Below are positions 1-8,343 of a DNA stretch of 16,738 nucleotides, piece by piece. Source of the stretch: JALYUA01 sp040004225 (GTDB lineage: Bacteria > Acidobacteriota > Thermoanaerobaculia > UBA5066 > Gp7-AA6); the NCBI GenBank assembly GCA_040004225.1, contig JBDUBI010000222.1, forward strand, positions 1-16,738. Direction: 5' to 3'. The notes beneath the pieces are model-generated. The model searched no databases. It saw only the letters and a program-made list of their open reading frames with translations, and was not told where the DNA came from. A program made the position numbers and the translations under genes. Within the stretch, counting starts at the first letter, position 1. Each line of letters begins with the position of its first letter.

Positions 1-121
1 CCTGCACGTAATCATTCTTGAAGACCGTCCGATGATGCGGTTCTTTCTCGACTGGCACCGCGGTGTCCCGCGCCGACATCGCCGTCACGATCACGATCAG
101 GGTGAAGATGGGGCCGTTCAT
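1..121 (-). CDS. Cupin-like secreted protein, N-terminal fragment (runs off left edge)
   Basis: Only the first 40 codons are inside the window. The reading begins at an ATG at 121 preceded by a strong ribosome binding site (GGAGG, 4 nt of spacing before the ATG). The product starts with a short hydrophobic stretch (residues about 4-15), consistent with a signal peptide or membrane anchor. It then reads EPHHRTVFKNDYVQ, which resembles the first strand of small cupin proteins that continue into a metal-binding His motif. The cupin assignment rests on this short resemblance, because the metal-binding residues would lie outside the window. The gene follows DUF1059 on the same strand after 171 bp and may be a separate unit. 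Confidence 0.5.
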   Translation of the reverse strand, partial: MNGPIFTLIVIVTAMSARDTAVPVEKEPHHRTVFKNDYVQ

Positions 122-212
122 TTATCCTCCGTCGAGTGAGGTCCTCCCCGGCGTGTACCGCCAATCGTCGCGGGAGGACGGCGGCGACGGCGGGTCAGCC
201 GGCGGTGATCGA

Positions 213-228
213 CGCAGACTCCTCTGCG
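213..228. other. Small perfect hairpin between DUF1059 and cupin-like gene
   Basis: CGCAGA (213-218) pairs perfectly with TCTGCG (223-228) around a 4-nt CTCC loop. It lies in the 171-bp gap 122-292, where I see no gene. No T-rich tail follows on either strand, so this is not a standard intrinsic terminator. It could still mark the end of the long minus-strand transcript. Confidence 0.25.
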
Positions 229-292
229 GCCTTCCGTTTGAAACAATTCCCGGGAGCCGCAGGGTGGTGTCAGGTCCGAGGCGTAGCCTAGC

Positions 293-496
293 TCAGGCCC
301 GCGCGGGCTCGTTTTTCTCGTCTTCGAGCAGCCCGCGCAGCTGCTGCCGGAGCTCCGGTGTGTCCTGATGGCCGTGGCTCGCCACCGCGTGCTGGACCGC
401 CACATCCATGACCTCGTTCTCGGGTCCGGAGATGGTTAAGGAGCAGCCCTTCTCGCTCGGGAAACGTCTGCAGTCGGCGACCTTTCTGGAATCCAT
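293..496 (-). CDS. DUF1059 family small protein
   Basis: This 67-residue protein begins RKVADCRRFPSEKGCSLTI and has a central AVQHAVASHGHQDTPELR segment, the pattern of the DUF1059 family of about 60-residue proteins of unknown function. Two cysteines (positions 9 and 18) and the HGH of the second half are the conspicuous polar residues. The last ten residues are a charged tail. The ATG at 496 has a very good ribosome binding site (AAGGAGG, about 6 nt upstream). The gene begins 19 bp after the HIT gene stop, so it is probably the last gene of the Liv/CoA-ligase operon, although its own strong binding site suggests independent, higher translation. No function can be stated. Confidence 0.85.
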   Translation of the reverse strand: MDSRKVADCRRFPSEKGCSLTISGPENEVMDVAVQHAVASHGHQDTPELRQQLRGLLEDEKNEPARA

Positions 497-515
497 GACG
501 TCCTCCTTTTTCCGT

Positions 516-851
516 TCAACCGGGGGGCCAGCGCATATGCCGCCCGCCGAGCACGTGAAAGTGCAGATGAAAGACTGCCTGGCCGCCTTCGACGCCGCTG
601 TTGGTCACCAGACGAAAGTCGGCGACGCCCTTTTCGCGCGCGATTGCGGCGCTGCGCGTCACCAGCTCTCCCAAAAGGGCCGGATCTTCCGCCGCGTCGT
701 GCACGTTGACGTAATGCTTCCTGGGGACGACGAGGACGTGGGTGGGCGCCTGCGGCAGGATGTCCTCGAACGCGAAAATCCGCTCGTTCTCGAACACCTT
801 CGTCGAGGGGATTTCCCCCGCGACGATCCTGCAGAAAAGACAGTCGCTCAT
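516..851 (-). CDS. HIT family (Hint-like) nucleotidyl hydrolase
   Basis: This 111-residue protein has the length and motifs of bacterial Hint-type HIT proteins. CLFCRI at residues 4-9 is the usual N-terminal cysteine pair, HVLVVPRKHY at 38-47 is the core strand and helix start, and HLHFHV at 95-100 is the catalytic histidine triad. HIT proteins hydrolyse nucleoside phosphoramidates and adenylates in the cytoplasm, releasing AMP. The ATG at 851 overlaps the stop of the upstream acyl-CoA synthetase by 4 bp (ATGA), which implies translational coupling. The location suggests, without proving it, a clean-up role for adenylate intermediates made by the ligase. The family assignment is firm and the physiological substrate is unknown. 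Confidence 0.93.
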   Translation of the reverse strand: MSDCLFCRIVAGEIPSTKVFENERIFAFEDILPQAPTHVLVVPRKHYVNVHDAAEDPALLGELVTRSAAIAREKGVADFRLVTNSGVEGGQAVFHLHFHVLGGRHMRWPPG

Positions 852-2845
852 GTCCCGGCGCCGAATTTATCATTGCGGACCGGCGGATACACGGCGGCGT
901 CGCGGATACGGACGTCGGCCCGGATCCGGCCCTCGCGCCCATCCTCGTATTTCACGGCGGCGTCGACGATGCAGGTCTCCTGCCCCGAGTAGAGCGCCTC
1001 GATCAGCTCGCCGTACCTCTCCGCCACGAAGCCGCGGCGCACCTTGCGCGTGCGCGTCAACTCGCCGTCGTCCGCGTCGAGCTCCTTGTGCAGGATCAGG
1101 AACCGGCGGAGCTGGGAGCCGGACAGCCGCGAGTCCGCCGAGAGGTCGCGGTTCACCTTTTCGACACATTCCCGGATCAGCTGAGAGACCGGCTCCTGCG
1201 CGGAGAGGTCTGTGTAGCCGCTGTAGGGGAGGTTGCGCCGCTCGGCCCAGTCGCCGACCGCCTGGAGGTCGATGTTGACGAACGCGGCGGCGTGGTCCCG
1301 GCCGTCGCCGAACGCGACCGCTTCGCGGATCCAGGGGAAGTATTTCAGCTTGTTCTCGAGGTATTTCGGCGCGAAGAGCGTGCCGTCCTTCAGCCGCCCG
1401 ACGTCCCGGGCCCGATCGATGATCTTCAGATGCCCGTCCTCGTCGAAGAATCCCGCGTCGCCCGTGTGCACCCAGCCGTCCGGCGTGCGCGACTCGGCGG
1501 TCGCCTGCGGATTCTTGAAATAGGAGTGAAAGACTCCGGGCCCTCGGAAGAGCACTTCGCCGTCGTCCGCGATTTTCACCTCGACATCTTTCGCCGGCGT
1601 TCCCACGGTGTCCGGCTTGACTCCGCCGTCGGGCTGGACGCACACGAAAACGGAGCCCTCCGTCGAGCCATACAGCTGCTTGATGTTGATCCCGAGGGAG
1701 CGGAAAAACCCGAAGAGATCCGGCCCGATGGCCTCGCCGGCGGTGTACGCGAGCCGGATGCGGGAGAGACCGAGCACGTTCTTGAGAGGCCCGTACACCA
1801 GCAGGCGTCCCATCGCGTAGAGAAGCCGGTCCTGGGCGGAGACCGCCCTTCCGTCGAGGATGTTCGCGCCGGCGCGCCGCGCGACGCGCATGAAAAAGTC
1901 GAACGTCCGGCGTTTGATGGCCGAGGCGTCCTCCATCCGGATGAGGACGGACGTCAGCATGTTTTCGTAAACGCGGGGCGGGGCGAAGTTGTAGGTCGGC
2001 CCGATCTCCCGCAGGTCCGCGAGGACCGTCTCGCCGCTCTCCGGACAGCTCACGCAAAAGCCGGCGACGCACGACTGCGCGTAGGAGAAGAGGTTGTCCC
2101 CCACCCAGGCCATCGGCAGATAGGCGAGGACCTCGTCTTTCGGGGTCAGCCCCTCCCGCTCGATGCCGTTGCGCCCGGTGATGACGAGGTTGTCGTGCGT
2201 CAGCATGACGCCCTTCGGCCTCCCGGTGGTGCCCGACGTGTAGAGGATGATCGCGACGTCGCTTCCGGCGCCCGCGGCGACCTCTGCCTCGAAGAAGCCG
2301 GGGTGCGCCCGGTCCCACGCCCGCCCGAGCTCCTGGATCTCGTCGTACCCGGCGAGGAAGCTCGGGTCGTAGTCCCGGAGACCGCGCGGATCGTCGTACA
2401 CGACGCCGCCCAGAGCGGGACAGCGCCCGCGAATCTCAATCAGCTTGTCGACCTGCTCCTGGTCTTCGGCGACGACGAGGCGGATGTCCGCTTCGACCAG
2501 GGGGTAGACCATCTCGGAGGCCACGGAGTCCTGGTAGAGCGGCACCGGCACGCCTCCCAGGCACTGGGCGGCCGCCATCGCCCAGTAGAGGCGAGGGCGG
2601 TTGTCCCCGATGATGGCGATGCGTTCCCCGCGGGCAAATCCGCGCGCCGCAAGGCCGCACGCGAGGTCGCGCACCTGGCGGGCGACGTCTTCCCACGTCC
2701 AGGTCTGCCAGATCCCGAGGTCCTTCTCGCGGATCGCCGGCTGCCTCGGCCGCACGCTTGCGTGGTGGAGGATCAGCCTTGGAAAAGTGTCGAGCCCCCC
2801 CGGCAGGCCAGCCGCCGCCTGCGTCGCTGGCGGTGCCGGGCTCAA
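848..2845 (-). CDS. Long-chain acyl-CoA synthetase-like AMP-dependent ligase
   Basis: This 665-residue adenylate-forming enzyme is expected to activate a carboxylic acid with ATP and CoA via an acyl-AMP. The phosphate-binding loop YTSGTTGRPKG lies at 202-212, YGSTEG at 392-397, HTGD at 460-463, and the hinge region DRARDVGRLKDG at 477-488. The probable catalytic lysine is K601 in TRTRKVRR near the C-terminus. About 45 residues follow the catalytic lysine region (EDGREGRIRADVRIRDA), a tail I associate with ligases in Liv-type operons. The start is TTG at 2845, sharing TTGA with the stop of the amidohydrolase gene. No ATG lies before the conserved LDTFPRLILHHAS segment, so the unusual start is the simplest reading. 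The chain length or class of the acid is not deducible. Confidence 0.92.
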   Translation of the reverse strand: MSPAPPATQAAAGLPGGLDTFPRLILHHASVRPRQPAIREKDLGIWQTWTWEDVARQVRDLACGLAARGFARGERIAIIGDNRPRLYWAMAAAQCLGGVPVPLYQDSVASEMVYPLVEADIRLVVAEDQEQVDKLIEIRGRCPALGGVVYDDPRGLRDYDPSFLAGYDEIQELGRAWDRAHPGFFEAEVAAGAGSDVAIILYTSGTTGRPKGVMLTHDNLVITGRNGIEREGLTPKDEVLAYLPMAWVGDNLFSYAQSCVAGFCVSCPESGETVLADLREIGPTYNFAPPRVYENMLTSVLIRMEDASAIKRRTFDFFMRVARRAGANILDGRAVSAQDRLLYAMGRLLVYGPLKNVLGLSRIRLAYTAGEAIGPDLFGFFRSLGINIKQLYGSTEGSVFVCVQPDGGVKPDTVGTPAKDVEVKIADDGEVLFRGPGVFHSYFKNPQATAESRTPDGWVHTGDAGFFDEDGHLKIIDRARDVGRLKDGTLFAPKYLENKLKYFPWIREAVAFGDGRDHAAAFVNIDLQAVGDWAERRNLPYSGYTDLSAQEPVSQLIRECVEKVNRDLSADSRLSGSQLRRFLILHKELDADDGELTRTRKVRRGFVAERYGELIEALYSGQETCIVDAAVKYEDGREGRIRADVRIRDAAVYPPVRNDKFGAGT

Positions 2846-3672
2846 AGGCTCGCCTGTCCCGCCGCGGACTGCCCCGCGGCGCGCGGCGCGGGCACGAGCG
2901 CTTCCGCGTTGCCCCCGAGCACCGCCGTCTCGTCGTCAGGGGAGAGCCCCCAGCCGCGCACCCGCGCGAGGGAGTCTTCGATCGAGACCGCCACCGTCGG
3001 CGTGTCGGAGCCGAACAGGACTCGCCGCTCGAACCCCGCGATGTCTCTGCCCGTCACCCGCACCGGCTCTCCGACCACGGGCGTCAGGTCCGCGAAGACG
3101 GAGCTCGCCCTCGCGAGAAGATCGAGCGTCTGCCGCTCGGAAGGCGATCCGAAATGCGCCACGATGATCCGCGCGTCCGGCCAGCGCGCCGCGGCGCGCC
3201 CGATCGCTTCGATCTCGCCGGGCGTCGCGGTTCCTTCGGGCGAGCTGCCTCCGTGCACCACGACGGGCTGCCCGCCCTCCGAGACCGCCGCCCAGAGCGG
3301 GTCGAGGCGGGGATCGTCGGGCGCGAATCCTCCGACGGAGCAGTGGAGCTTGAAGACGGGCAGGTCGAGACCGACCGCCTCGGCGACGACCCCTGCCACG
3401 TCGTCATCCGGATGAACGGTCGCGCCGGGGACGACGAACGGGTCTGTTTGAAACGTCTCCGCCATCCAGCGGTTCAGTCCGGACGCCACCCCGCCGCGGT
3501 GCGCATAGGGAAGCGTCCAGCAGCGTCCGATCCCGGCGGAGACCAGCGCCTCGCGAGCGGCTTGCGGAGCGTAGGGATAGAGGAGGCGGGGCGCCCCCCG
3601 GTCCTCGAAGAACCGCCGGATCTTTGCGGCCAGCCGTCCGGGCAGCAGGTGAACGTGCGAGTCGGTGATCAC
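2842..3672 (-). CDS. Amidohydrolase family protein (Amidohydro_2-type metal-dependent hydrolase)
   Basis: This 276-residue TIM-barrel hydrolase carries the expected metal and catalytic pattern: DSHVH at 4-8 (H6, H8), FKLH at 107-110, VVVHGG at 137-142, IVAHFG at 170-175 and FGSDTP at 220-225 with the probable catalytic Asp223. The family includes hydrolases and decarboxylases acting on C-N, C-O or C-C bonds, so the chemistry is open. It starts with GTG at 3672, directly before the conserved ITDSHVHL, and has no obvious ribosome binding site. The stop overlaps the TTG of the downstream ligase by 4 bp. Its place between two CoA ligases suggests processing of the transported compound before or after activation. 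Its last 15 or so residues are Ala/Gly/Gln-rich and not obviously part of the fold. Confidence 0.85.
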   Translation of the reverse strand: MITDSHVHLLPGRLAAKIRRFFEDRGAPRLLYPYAPQAAREALVSAGIGRCWTLPYAHRGGVASGLNRWMAETFQTDPFVVPGATVHPDDDVAGVVAEAVGLDLPVFKLHCSVGGFAPDDPRLDPLWAAVSEGGQPVVVHGGSSPEGTATPGEIEAIGRAAARWPDARIIVAHFGSPSERQTLDLLARASSVFADLTPVVGEPVRVTGRDIAGFERRVLFGSDTPTVAVSIEDSLARVRGWGLSPDDETAVLGGNAEALVPAPRAAGQSAAGQASL

Positions 3673-3708
3673 GTTGAGGGGGCTCGCCTCTTGCGCAGGC
3701 GGCGCGCC

Positions 3709-3757
3709 GGCGACGGGCGAATGGCGAAGGGCGAATGGCGAACGGCCGACGGCGCAC
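3709..3757 (+). repeat. Heptanucleotide tandem repeat, seven degenerate units
   Basis: Seven consecutive 7-bp units follow the pattern GGCGAAN (GGCGACG, then GGCGAAT, GGCGAAG, GGCGAAT, GGCGAAC, GGCCGAC, GGCGCAC). They lie in the 103-bp gap between the PaaK-like gene and the amidohydrolase gene. The period is 7, not a multiple of 3, which argues against a coding origin. Related 7-bp-phased sequence occurs in other gaps of the window. Confidence 0.75.
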
Positions 3758-3775
3758 CGCGGCGACCACGGGTCG

Positions 3776-5056
3776 TCACGGCACCGGCCTCGTGTCGTCG
3801 ATCACTTTTCCGTCATTCGAGAGCGACCCGGGGGCGACGAGTTCGACCTCTCCCCGGACCTTGCAGACGTCGCGGATCGAAGCGGCGACCGAGTCCGCCA
3901 GTGCCTTGCCGGCCGTAGATTTCGTTTCGCAGCGGAGGGTCATTTCGTCTGCTTCGCCCTCTCTTCGCACGACGAGGCGCGCCCGCAGAAGCTCGGGATG
4001 CCGCCGAAGGACCTGCGCCACGAGTCCGGGGTGGACGAACATGCCTCGCACCTTGACGCTCTGGTCCGCCCGGCCGAGCCAGCCCCGAATTCGCATGTTC
4101 GTTCGCCCGCACGGGCTTCCTCCGGGGAGGACCGCGGACAGGTCGCCCGTACCGAACCTCACGAGCGGGTATTCGGGAGACGCCAGGCTGGTCACCACGA
4201 CCTCGCCCACCTCGCCCTCCGGCACCGGCTCGCCCGTGCCCGGACGAACGATCTCGACGATCAGTCGCTCGTTCACGATCAGTCCTTCCATCGACTCCGA
4301 CTCGTAGGCGATGACGCCGAGCTCGGCCGTCGTGTAGCACTGCAGGACGCGGACCCCGCGCTGCGAAAATTGCGTGCGCAGCGACGCGGGCAGAGCCTCG
4401 CCGCTCACGAGGCCCTTCGTAAGACTGGAGACGTCGGCCCCGGTCTCCTGCGCCTTTTCCAGCAGAATCTTCAGGAAAGACGGCGTCCCGGCGTAGCCGT
4501 GGGGCCGCAGATGGGAGATGGCGGCAACCTGGAGATCGGTCTGCCCGACGCCCGCCGGAAAGACGGCGCACCCGAGCTCCTGCGCCGCCGAGTCGACCAT
4601 CAGGCCCGCCGGCGTGAAGTGGTAGGAGAACGTGTTGTAAACGAGCTCCCCCGGCCGGAACCCGGCGGCGAAAAGCGCCCGGGCGAAAGCGCCGTAGTCC
4701 GCCCGGCGCGCGGCGGGCTCGTACAGGGGCCCGGGCGAGGAGAAGACGTGCCCGCACTGCCCGAGCGGCACGCCCGCCAGGCCGCCAAACGGGGGCGCGG
4801 CGCGCTGGAGGTCCGCGAGGTCGGACTTGCGCAGCACCGGAATGCGCGCCAGAGAGACCCGGTCGGTGATCTCCGCGCTCGAAATCCCTTCGAGCCGGCT
4901 CTCGAGCGCCGGGGAGCGCCCGCGCGTCTGCTCGAGGTACTGCGGCAGGTGCGCAAAGAGGGAACTCTCCCGTTCCGCCGTCTCGCGGGTCTCCAGCTTG
5001 TCGTAATGCGCCATGACGATCTCTTTCGGTTCCCGGTTCTCCGTCAGGCCAGCCAT
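3776..5056 (-). CDS. Phenylacetate-CoA ligase family (PaaK-like) adenylate-forming enzyme
   Basis: This 426-residue protein is PaaK-like, the family that turns aryl or similar acids into CoA thioesters. Visible adenylation motifs are YTTAELG at 241-247, FGTGD at 301-305, GRADQSVKVRGMFVHP at 328-343, and a C-terminal NDGKVIDD with the possible catalytic Lys417. The usual Ser/Thr/Gly-rich phosphate loop (SSGTTG-type) is not found; its position holds SSPGPLYEP (106-114). The ATG at 5056 overlaps the livF stop by 13 bp. A second in-frame ATG at 5014 (Met15, before AHYDKLETR) fits the usual N-terminus of relatives at least as well, so the true start is undecided. It is embedded in the Liv operon, pointing to activation of the imported compound. 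The acid substrate is unknown. Confidence 0.87.
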   Translation of the reverse strand: MAGLTENREPKEIVMAHYDKLETRETAERESSLFAHLPQYLEQTRGRSPALESRLEGISSAEITDRVSLARIPVLRKSDLADLQRAAPPFGGLAGVPLGQCGHVFSSPGPLYEPAARRADYGAFARALFAAGFRPGELVYNTFSYHFTPAGLMVDSAAQELGCAVFPAGVGQTDLQVAAISHLRPHGYAGTPSFLKILLEKAQETGADVSSLTKGLVSGEALPASLRTQFSQRGVRVLQCYTTAELGVIAYESESMEGLIVNERLIVEIVRPGTGEPVPEGEVGEVVVTSLASPEYPLVRFGTGDLSAVLPGGSPCGRTNMRIRGWLGRADQSVKVRGMFVHPGLVAQVLRRHPELLRARLVVRREGEADEMTLRCETKSTAGKALADSVAASIRDVCKVRGEVELVAPGSLSNDGKVIDDTRPVP

Positions 5057-5874
5057 CGCTTCCGCCGCCGGTAGTGCTTGGCTTCGCGAAAATTCTGGCG
5101 GCCCTCGCCCGCGATGCCGAGGTAAAACTCCTTCACGTCCTCGTTGCCGGAGAGCTCCTCCGCAGTGCCATCCATCACCACGCGGCCGTTCTCGAGTATG
5201 TAACCGAAGTCGGCGTATCGGAGCGCCACCGCCGTGTTCTGCTCGGCGAGCAGGAAGGTGACCCCCTCGACGTGCAGCGACTGAACGATCTCGAAGATTT
5301 CTTCCACCAGATACGGGGCGAGTCCGAGGGACGGCTCGTCGAGAAGGACCATCTGAGGCCGCGCCATCAGGGCCCTCCCGATGGCGGTCATCTGCTGCTC
5401 CCCCCCCGAGGTGTATCCCGAGACGCTCCGGCGGCGGGCGGCGAGTTGCGGGAAATGCCCGTAGATCCGCTCGAGGTCGCCTCGGATCTCGGCGCGGGAG
5501 GCGCGGCGGGAGAAGGCGCCGGTCAGCAGATTTTCCTCGACGGTCAGGTGCTCGAAGCAGTGCCGTCCTTCCATGACCTGGACGATTCCCCGCCGCACCA
5601 CGTCGCGCGGCGTCCGATCGTCGATGCGCTCTCCGCAGAAGTCGATCGATCCCTTCGTCACGGCGCCGCGCTCGGAGGCGAGGAGGTTCGAGATCGCCTT
5701 CAGGGTCGTCGTCTTGCCGGCGCCGTTTGCGCCGAGCAGGGCGACGATCGTGCCCCGGTGGACGTCTAAAGACACGCCCTTTAAGACGAGGATGACGTGG
5801 TCGTAGATGACCTCGATATTGTGAAGGGCGAGGAAGGGGCTTTCGCCCCCCGCCTCACTCTTTGGTGCAGTCAC
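5044..5874 (-). CDS. livF: Branched-chain amino acid-type ABC transporter ATPase LivF
   Basis: This 276-residue ATPase subunit would power import from the inner face of the membrane. It has Walker A GANGAGKT at 48-55, signature TSGGEQ at 155-160 (Thr in place of the usual Leu), Walker B VLLDE at 176-180, and LLAEQN at 208-213, where LivF proteins carry Gln instead of the switch histidine. Beyond the usual end there is a basic tail, FREAKHYRRRKRW, within the last 20 residues. The start is GTG at 5874; it overlaps the end of the binding-protein gene by 20 bp, and no later ATG precedes the conserved LHNIEVIYDHV. The stop overlaps the PaaK-like gene. The LivF type is clear; the substrate need not be a branched-chain amino acid. 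Confidence 0.93.
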   Translation of the reverse strand: MTAPKSEAGGESPFLALHNIEVIYDHVILVLKGVSLDVHRGTIVALLGANGAGKTTTLKAISNLLASERGAVTKGSIDFCGERIDDRTPRDVVRRGIVQVMEGRHCFEHLTVEENLLTGAFSRRASRAEIRGDLERIYGHFPQLAARRRSVSGYTSGGEQQMTAIGRALMARPQMVLLDEPSLGLAPYLVEEIFEIVQSLHVEGVTFLLAEQNTAVALRYADFGYILENGRVVMDGTAEELSGNEDVKEFYLGIAGEGRQNFREAKHYRRRKRWLA

Positions 5875-7195
5875 GCGGCGTAATTCCCTTCTCCTTCGCG
5901 TACGCGGCGGCCGACTCCTCGATGAGCGGTCGGACGATCGACTGGTCCGACTTGATCCAGTCGCTGATCAGGTTCCACTTCTTGCCATCCCACTGCTGGA
6001 ACTTCACCGCGCCGCCGCCCTCGTGGTCGGTGCACGACAGCTTGATGGGCTGCAGCAGGCCCAGAGCACCGAGCTCCTTCAACCGCTTCTCGTCGATGTT
6101 TAAATTCTCGAGTCCCCAGCGAATCTGTTCTCCAGTCAGAGATTTCTTGCCGAACTTCGCCTGCGCGGTGCGGATGGCCTCGCTGTTCAAGATCCCGTGA
6201 ATCACGCCGCGGTTGTAGTAGATGCTGCCGAGGCGCGACACGTCCTCCAGGTTTCCTTTGTGGCCGCCGGAGTACACGTGCTTCTGGATGTCCTTCAGCA
6301 CGGGAAAATTGGTGCCCGACGGGTGAAACCCCGCCGCGATGAATCCTTTCGCCGCCTCACCCGCCGGGACCACGTCCTCCTCGGCGCCGCTCCACCAGAC
6401 CCCGACGATGTGGTCGCGTGGAAAGCCCACCTTCGCCGCGGTCTTCAACGCGACCGGATTCATGACTCCCCAGCCACGGAGGATCACCCAGTCCGGCTTC
6501 GCCTGGCGGATCTGCAGCCATTGCGACTCCTGCTCGTTGCCCGGTGCGGGAACCTCGATGTGCGTGACGGTGAATCCATACTTCTTCGCCTGGAGGTCCA
6601 GAACGGGGATCGTCTCCTTGCCATAGGCGGAGCCGTGGTACAGGTTGACGATCTTTTTCCCCTTCAGCTTGTCCATCCCGCCCGACTTCATCCCGATGAA
6701 CTTGATCTTCGCGGTGTTCTGGCTCCAGTAGTTCGTGACGAGAGGAAAGACGTAAGGGAAGACCCGCCCGTCGGACGCGTCGGCGCGGCCGTAACCGATC
6801 GACACGATGGGGATCTTGTCGGTGGTCGCGCGCTCGATCACGGCGTACGTGATTCCGGTGGACACGAAATTGAACATCGAGGCGCCCGTGGGCCCCTTTG
6901 CCTTCAGGCGCTCGTAGCACTCGACGCCCCGGTCGTTCTTGTACTCGGTCTCGCACTCCTCCCACGTGAGCTTCACGCCGTTGATGCCTCCGTCGCGCCG
7001 GTTCAGCATGTCGAGGTAGTCGATGAACCCGCCAAACGTGCCGCTGCCCCCGGCGGCGTAGGGGCCGACCCGATAGCTCGCCATGGGAATGAACTGCTCC
7101 TGGGCGGTCGCCGCGGGCGGAGCGGCGAGTCCGAGCATCAGGAGAGCGAGTCCCAACAGGGCAGCGCTGCGGGGGATCCCGGACGATGTGCTCAT
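5855..7195 (-). CDS. ABC transporter periplasmic substrate-binding protein (LivK-type)
   Basis: This 446-residue protein has a signal peptide (hydrophobic residues 11-25, likely cleavage after ATA at 29-31), consistent with export to the periplasm. The mature part follows the Leu/Ile/Val-binding type I periplasmic fold: an opening FIPMASYRVGPYAAGGSGTF, then LDMLNRRDGGINGVKL, and a Cys-containing EECETEYKNDRGVECYERLK segment typical of the subfamily found beside CoA ligases. It captures the ligand and delivers it to LivH/LivM. Ligand identity cannot be inferred. The ATG at 7195 has the best ribosome binding site of the operon (AGGAGG, about 7 nt before the start), consistent with the large excess of binding protein over permease that these systems usually need. 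It starts 57 bp after livM. Confidence 0.93.
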   Translation of the reverse strand: MSTSSGIPRSAALLGLALLMLGLAAPPAATAQEQFIPMASYRVGPYAAGGSGTFGGFIDYLDMLNRRDGGINGVKLTWEECETEYKNDRGVECYERLKAKGPTGASMFNFVSTGITYAVIERATTDKIPIVSIGYGRADASDGRVFPYVFPLVTNYWSQNTAKIKFIGMKSGGMDKLKGKKIVNLYHGSAYGKETIPVLDLQAKKYGFTVTHIEVPAPGNEQESQWLQIRQAKPDWVILRGWGVMNPVALKTAAKVGFPRDHIVGVWWSGAEEDVVPAGEAAKGFIAAGFHPSGTNFPVLKDIQKHVYSGGHKGNLEDVSRLGSIYYNRGVIHGILNSEAIRTAQAKFGKKSLTGEQIRWGLENLNIDEKRLKELGALGLLQPIKLSCTDHEGGGAVKFQQWDGKKWNLISDWIKSDQSIVRPLIEESAAAYAKEKGITPRDCTKE

Positions 7196-7252
7196 GTGCG
7201 AACCTCCTTCGAAAGAGTTGTCGTTGCGGTTGTTTCGTTTGGAGTCCCTTGT

Positions 7253-8320
7253 TCAGTGAGGAAATGGCCAGAGGCGGAGTTTCTCCTTTCCGATCTGCCA
7301 GAGGCGGGCGAGCCCGTAAGGTTCCAGAGCGAGGAAGAGGATGATCAGAGCGCCGAACAGCATGAGCTCCAGGTTCGAGAGGAGACTCTGGCTGACCCGG
7401 CCCGAAAAGAGAGAGTGGGCCCCCACGTTCAGGAGAATGGGCAGGAGTGTGATGAACCCCGCGCCGAGAAAGGAGCCGAGCACGCTTCCCATGCCCCCGA
7501 TGATGATCATGAACAGGATCTGGAAGGAACGCGTCAGGTCGAACGCCTGGGGCTCGACCGATCCGAGATAGGCGAAGGCCCACAGCGCGCCGGCGATTCC
7601 GCAGTAGAACGAGCTGACGGCGAAGGCTAAGAGCTTGGTCCGGAGCATCGGGATCCCGATGACTTCGGCCGCCACGTCCATGTCCCGGACGGCCATCCAG
7701 GCGCGGCCGATCCGGCTGCGCACGAGATTCTTTGCCGCAAGCGCCAGGACAGTCACGATCGAAAGCGTCAGCAGATAGCGGCTGACCGGGCTCGAGAAGC
7801 GATAACCGAAAATCACCATTTTCTGCGCGCTGATGACGCCCGACGGGTTGTTGTTCGAAAACCAGGAGAACTTGGTCAGCGCCCACTCGATGAAGAACTG
7901 GGCCGCCAGGGTCGTGACCGCCAGGTAAAACCCCTTGATCCGCAGGCTCGGAAGGCCGAAGAAGAGCCCGACCCCGGCCGTGATCAGCCCCGCGAGGAAA
8001 AACGCGGCGAGGAGAGGCAGCCCCGGGACGCGCAGCATGAGGTTGAACGCGGCAAACGCGCCGACCGCCATGAAGGCGGCCGAGCCGAGCGAGAGTTGCC
8101 CCGCGTAGCCCGTCAGGATGTTCAATCCGAGGGCCGCGAGCGACAGGATCAGGAACGGAATCAGGATCGCGCTGAACCAGTAGTCGTTTCCGGCCAGCGG
8201 AACCGCCACGAAGGCGAGCGCGAGGATCAGCGCGACCGCGACGCGGTCCTGCCGGATCGGGAAGATGCGCTGGTCTTCCTCGTAGGTCGAGTGAAACTGG
8301 CCGGCTTCGCGGTAAATCAT
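7253..8320 (-). CDS. livM: Branched-chain amino acid-type ABC transporter permease LivM
   Basis: This 355-residue integral membrane permease has many hydrophobic segments. One covers roughly residues 28-43 and another 49-68, followed by LTGYAGQLSLGSAAFMAVGA (about 68-88), the typical LivM loop. The ATPase-contacting loop is GIPMLRTKLLAFAVSSFYCG. I chose the ATG at 8320, giving MIYREAGQF, because that matches the usual start of this subfamily. The frame stays open upstream to 8494, but that stretch is low-complexity and overlaps the 7-bp repeats and livH, so it is not used. The start has no strong ribosome binding site. The 100-bp gap to livH holds only repeat sequence. With LivH it forms the translocation pore. 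Confidence 0.93.
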   Translation of the reverse strand: MIYREAGQFHSTYEEDQRIFPIRQDRVAVALILALAFVAVPLAGNDYWFSAILIPFLILSLAALGLNILTGYAGQLSLGSAAFMAVGAFAAFNLMLRVPGLPLLAAFFLAGLITAGVGLFFGLPSLRIKGFYLAVTTLAAQFFIEWALTKFSWFSNNNPSGVISAQKMVIFGYRFSSPVSRYLLTLSIVTVLALAAKNLVRSRIGRAWMAVRDMDVAAEVIGIPMLRTKLLAFAVSSFYCGIAGALWAFAYLGSVEPQAFDLTRSFQILFMIIIGGMGSVLGSFLGAGFITLLPILLNVGAHSLFSGRVSQSLLSNLELMLFGALIILFLALEPYGLARLWQIGKEKLRLWPFPH

Positions 8321-8343
8321 GGGCTGGCCGCCGAAACGCGCCG

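Noticed and set aside
1088..3415. Long plus-strand open frame (775 codons) opposite the acyl-CoA synthetase and amidohydrolase genes
   Set aside because: Antisense shadow of GC-rich genes; the opposite strand carries clear conserved motifs and the translation here is Arg/Pro/Val-rich without any family pattern.
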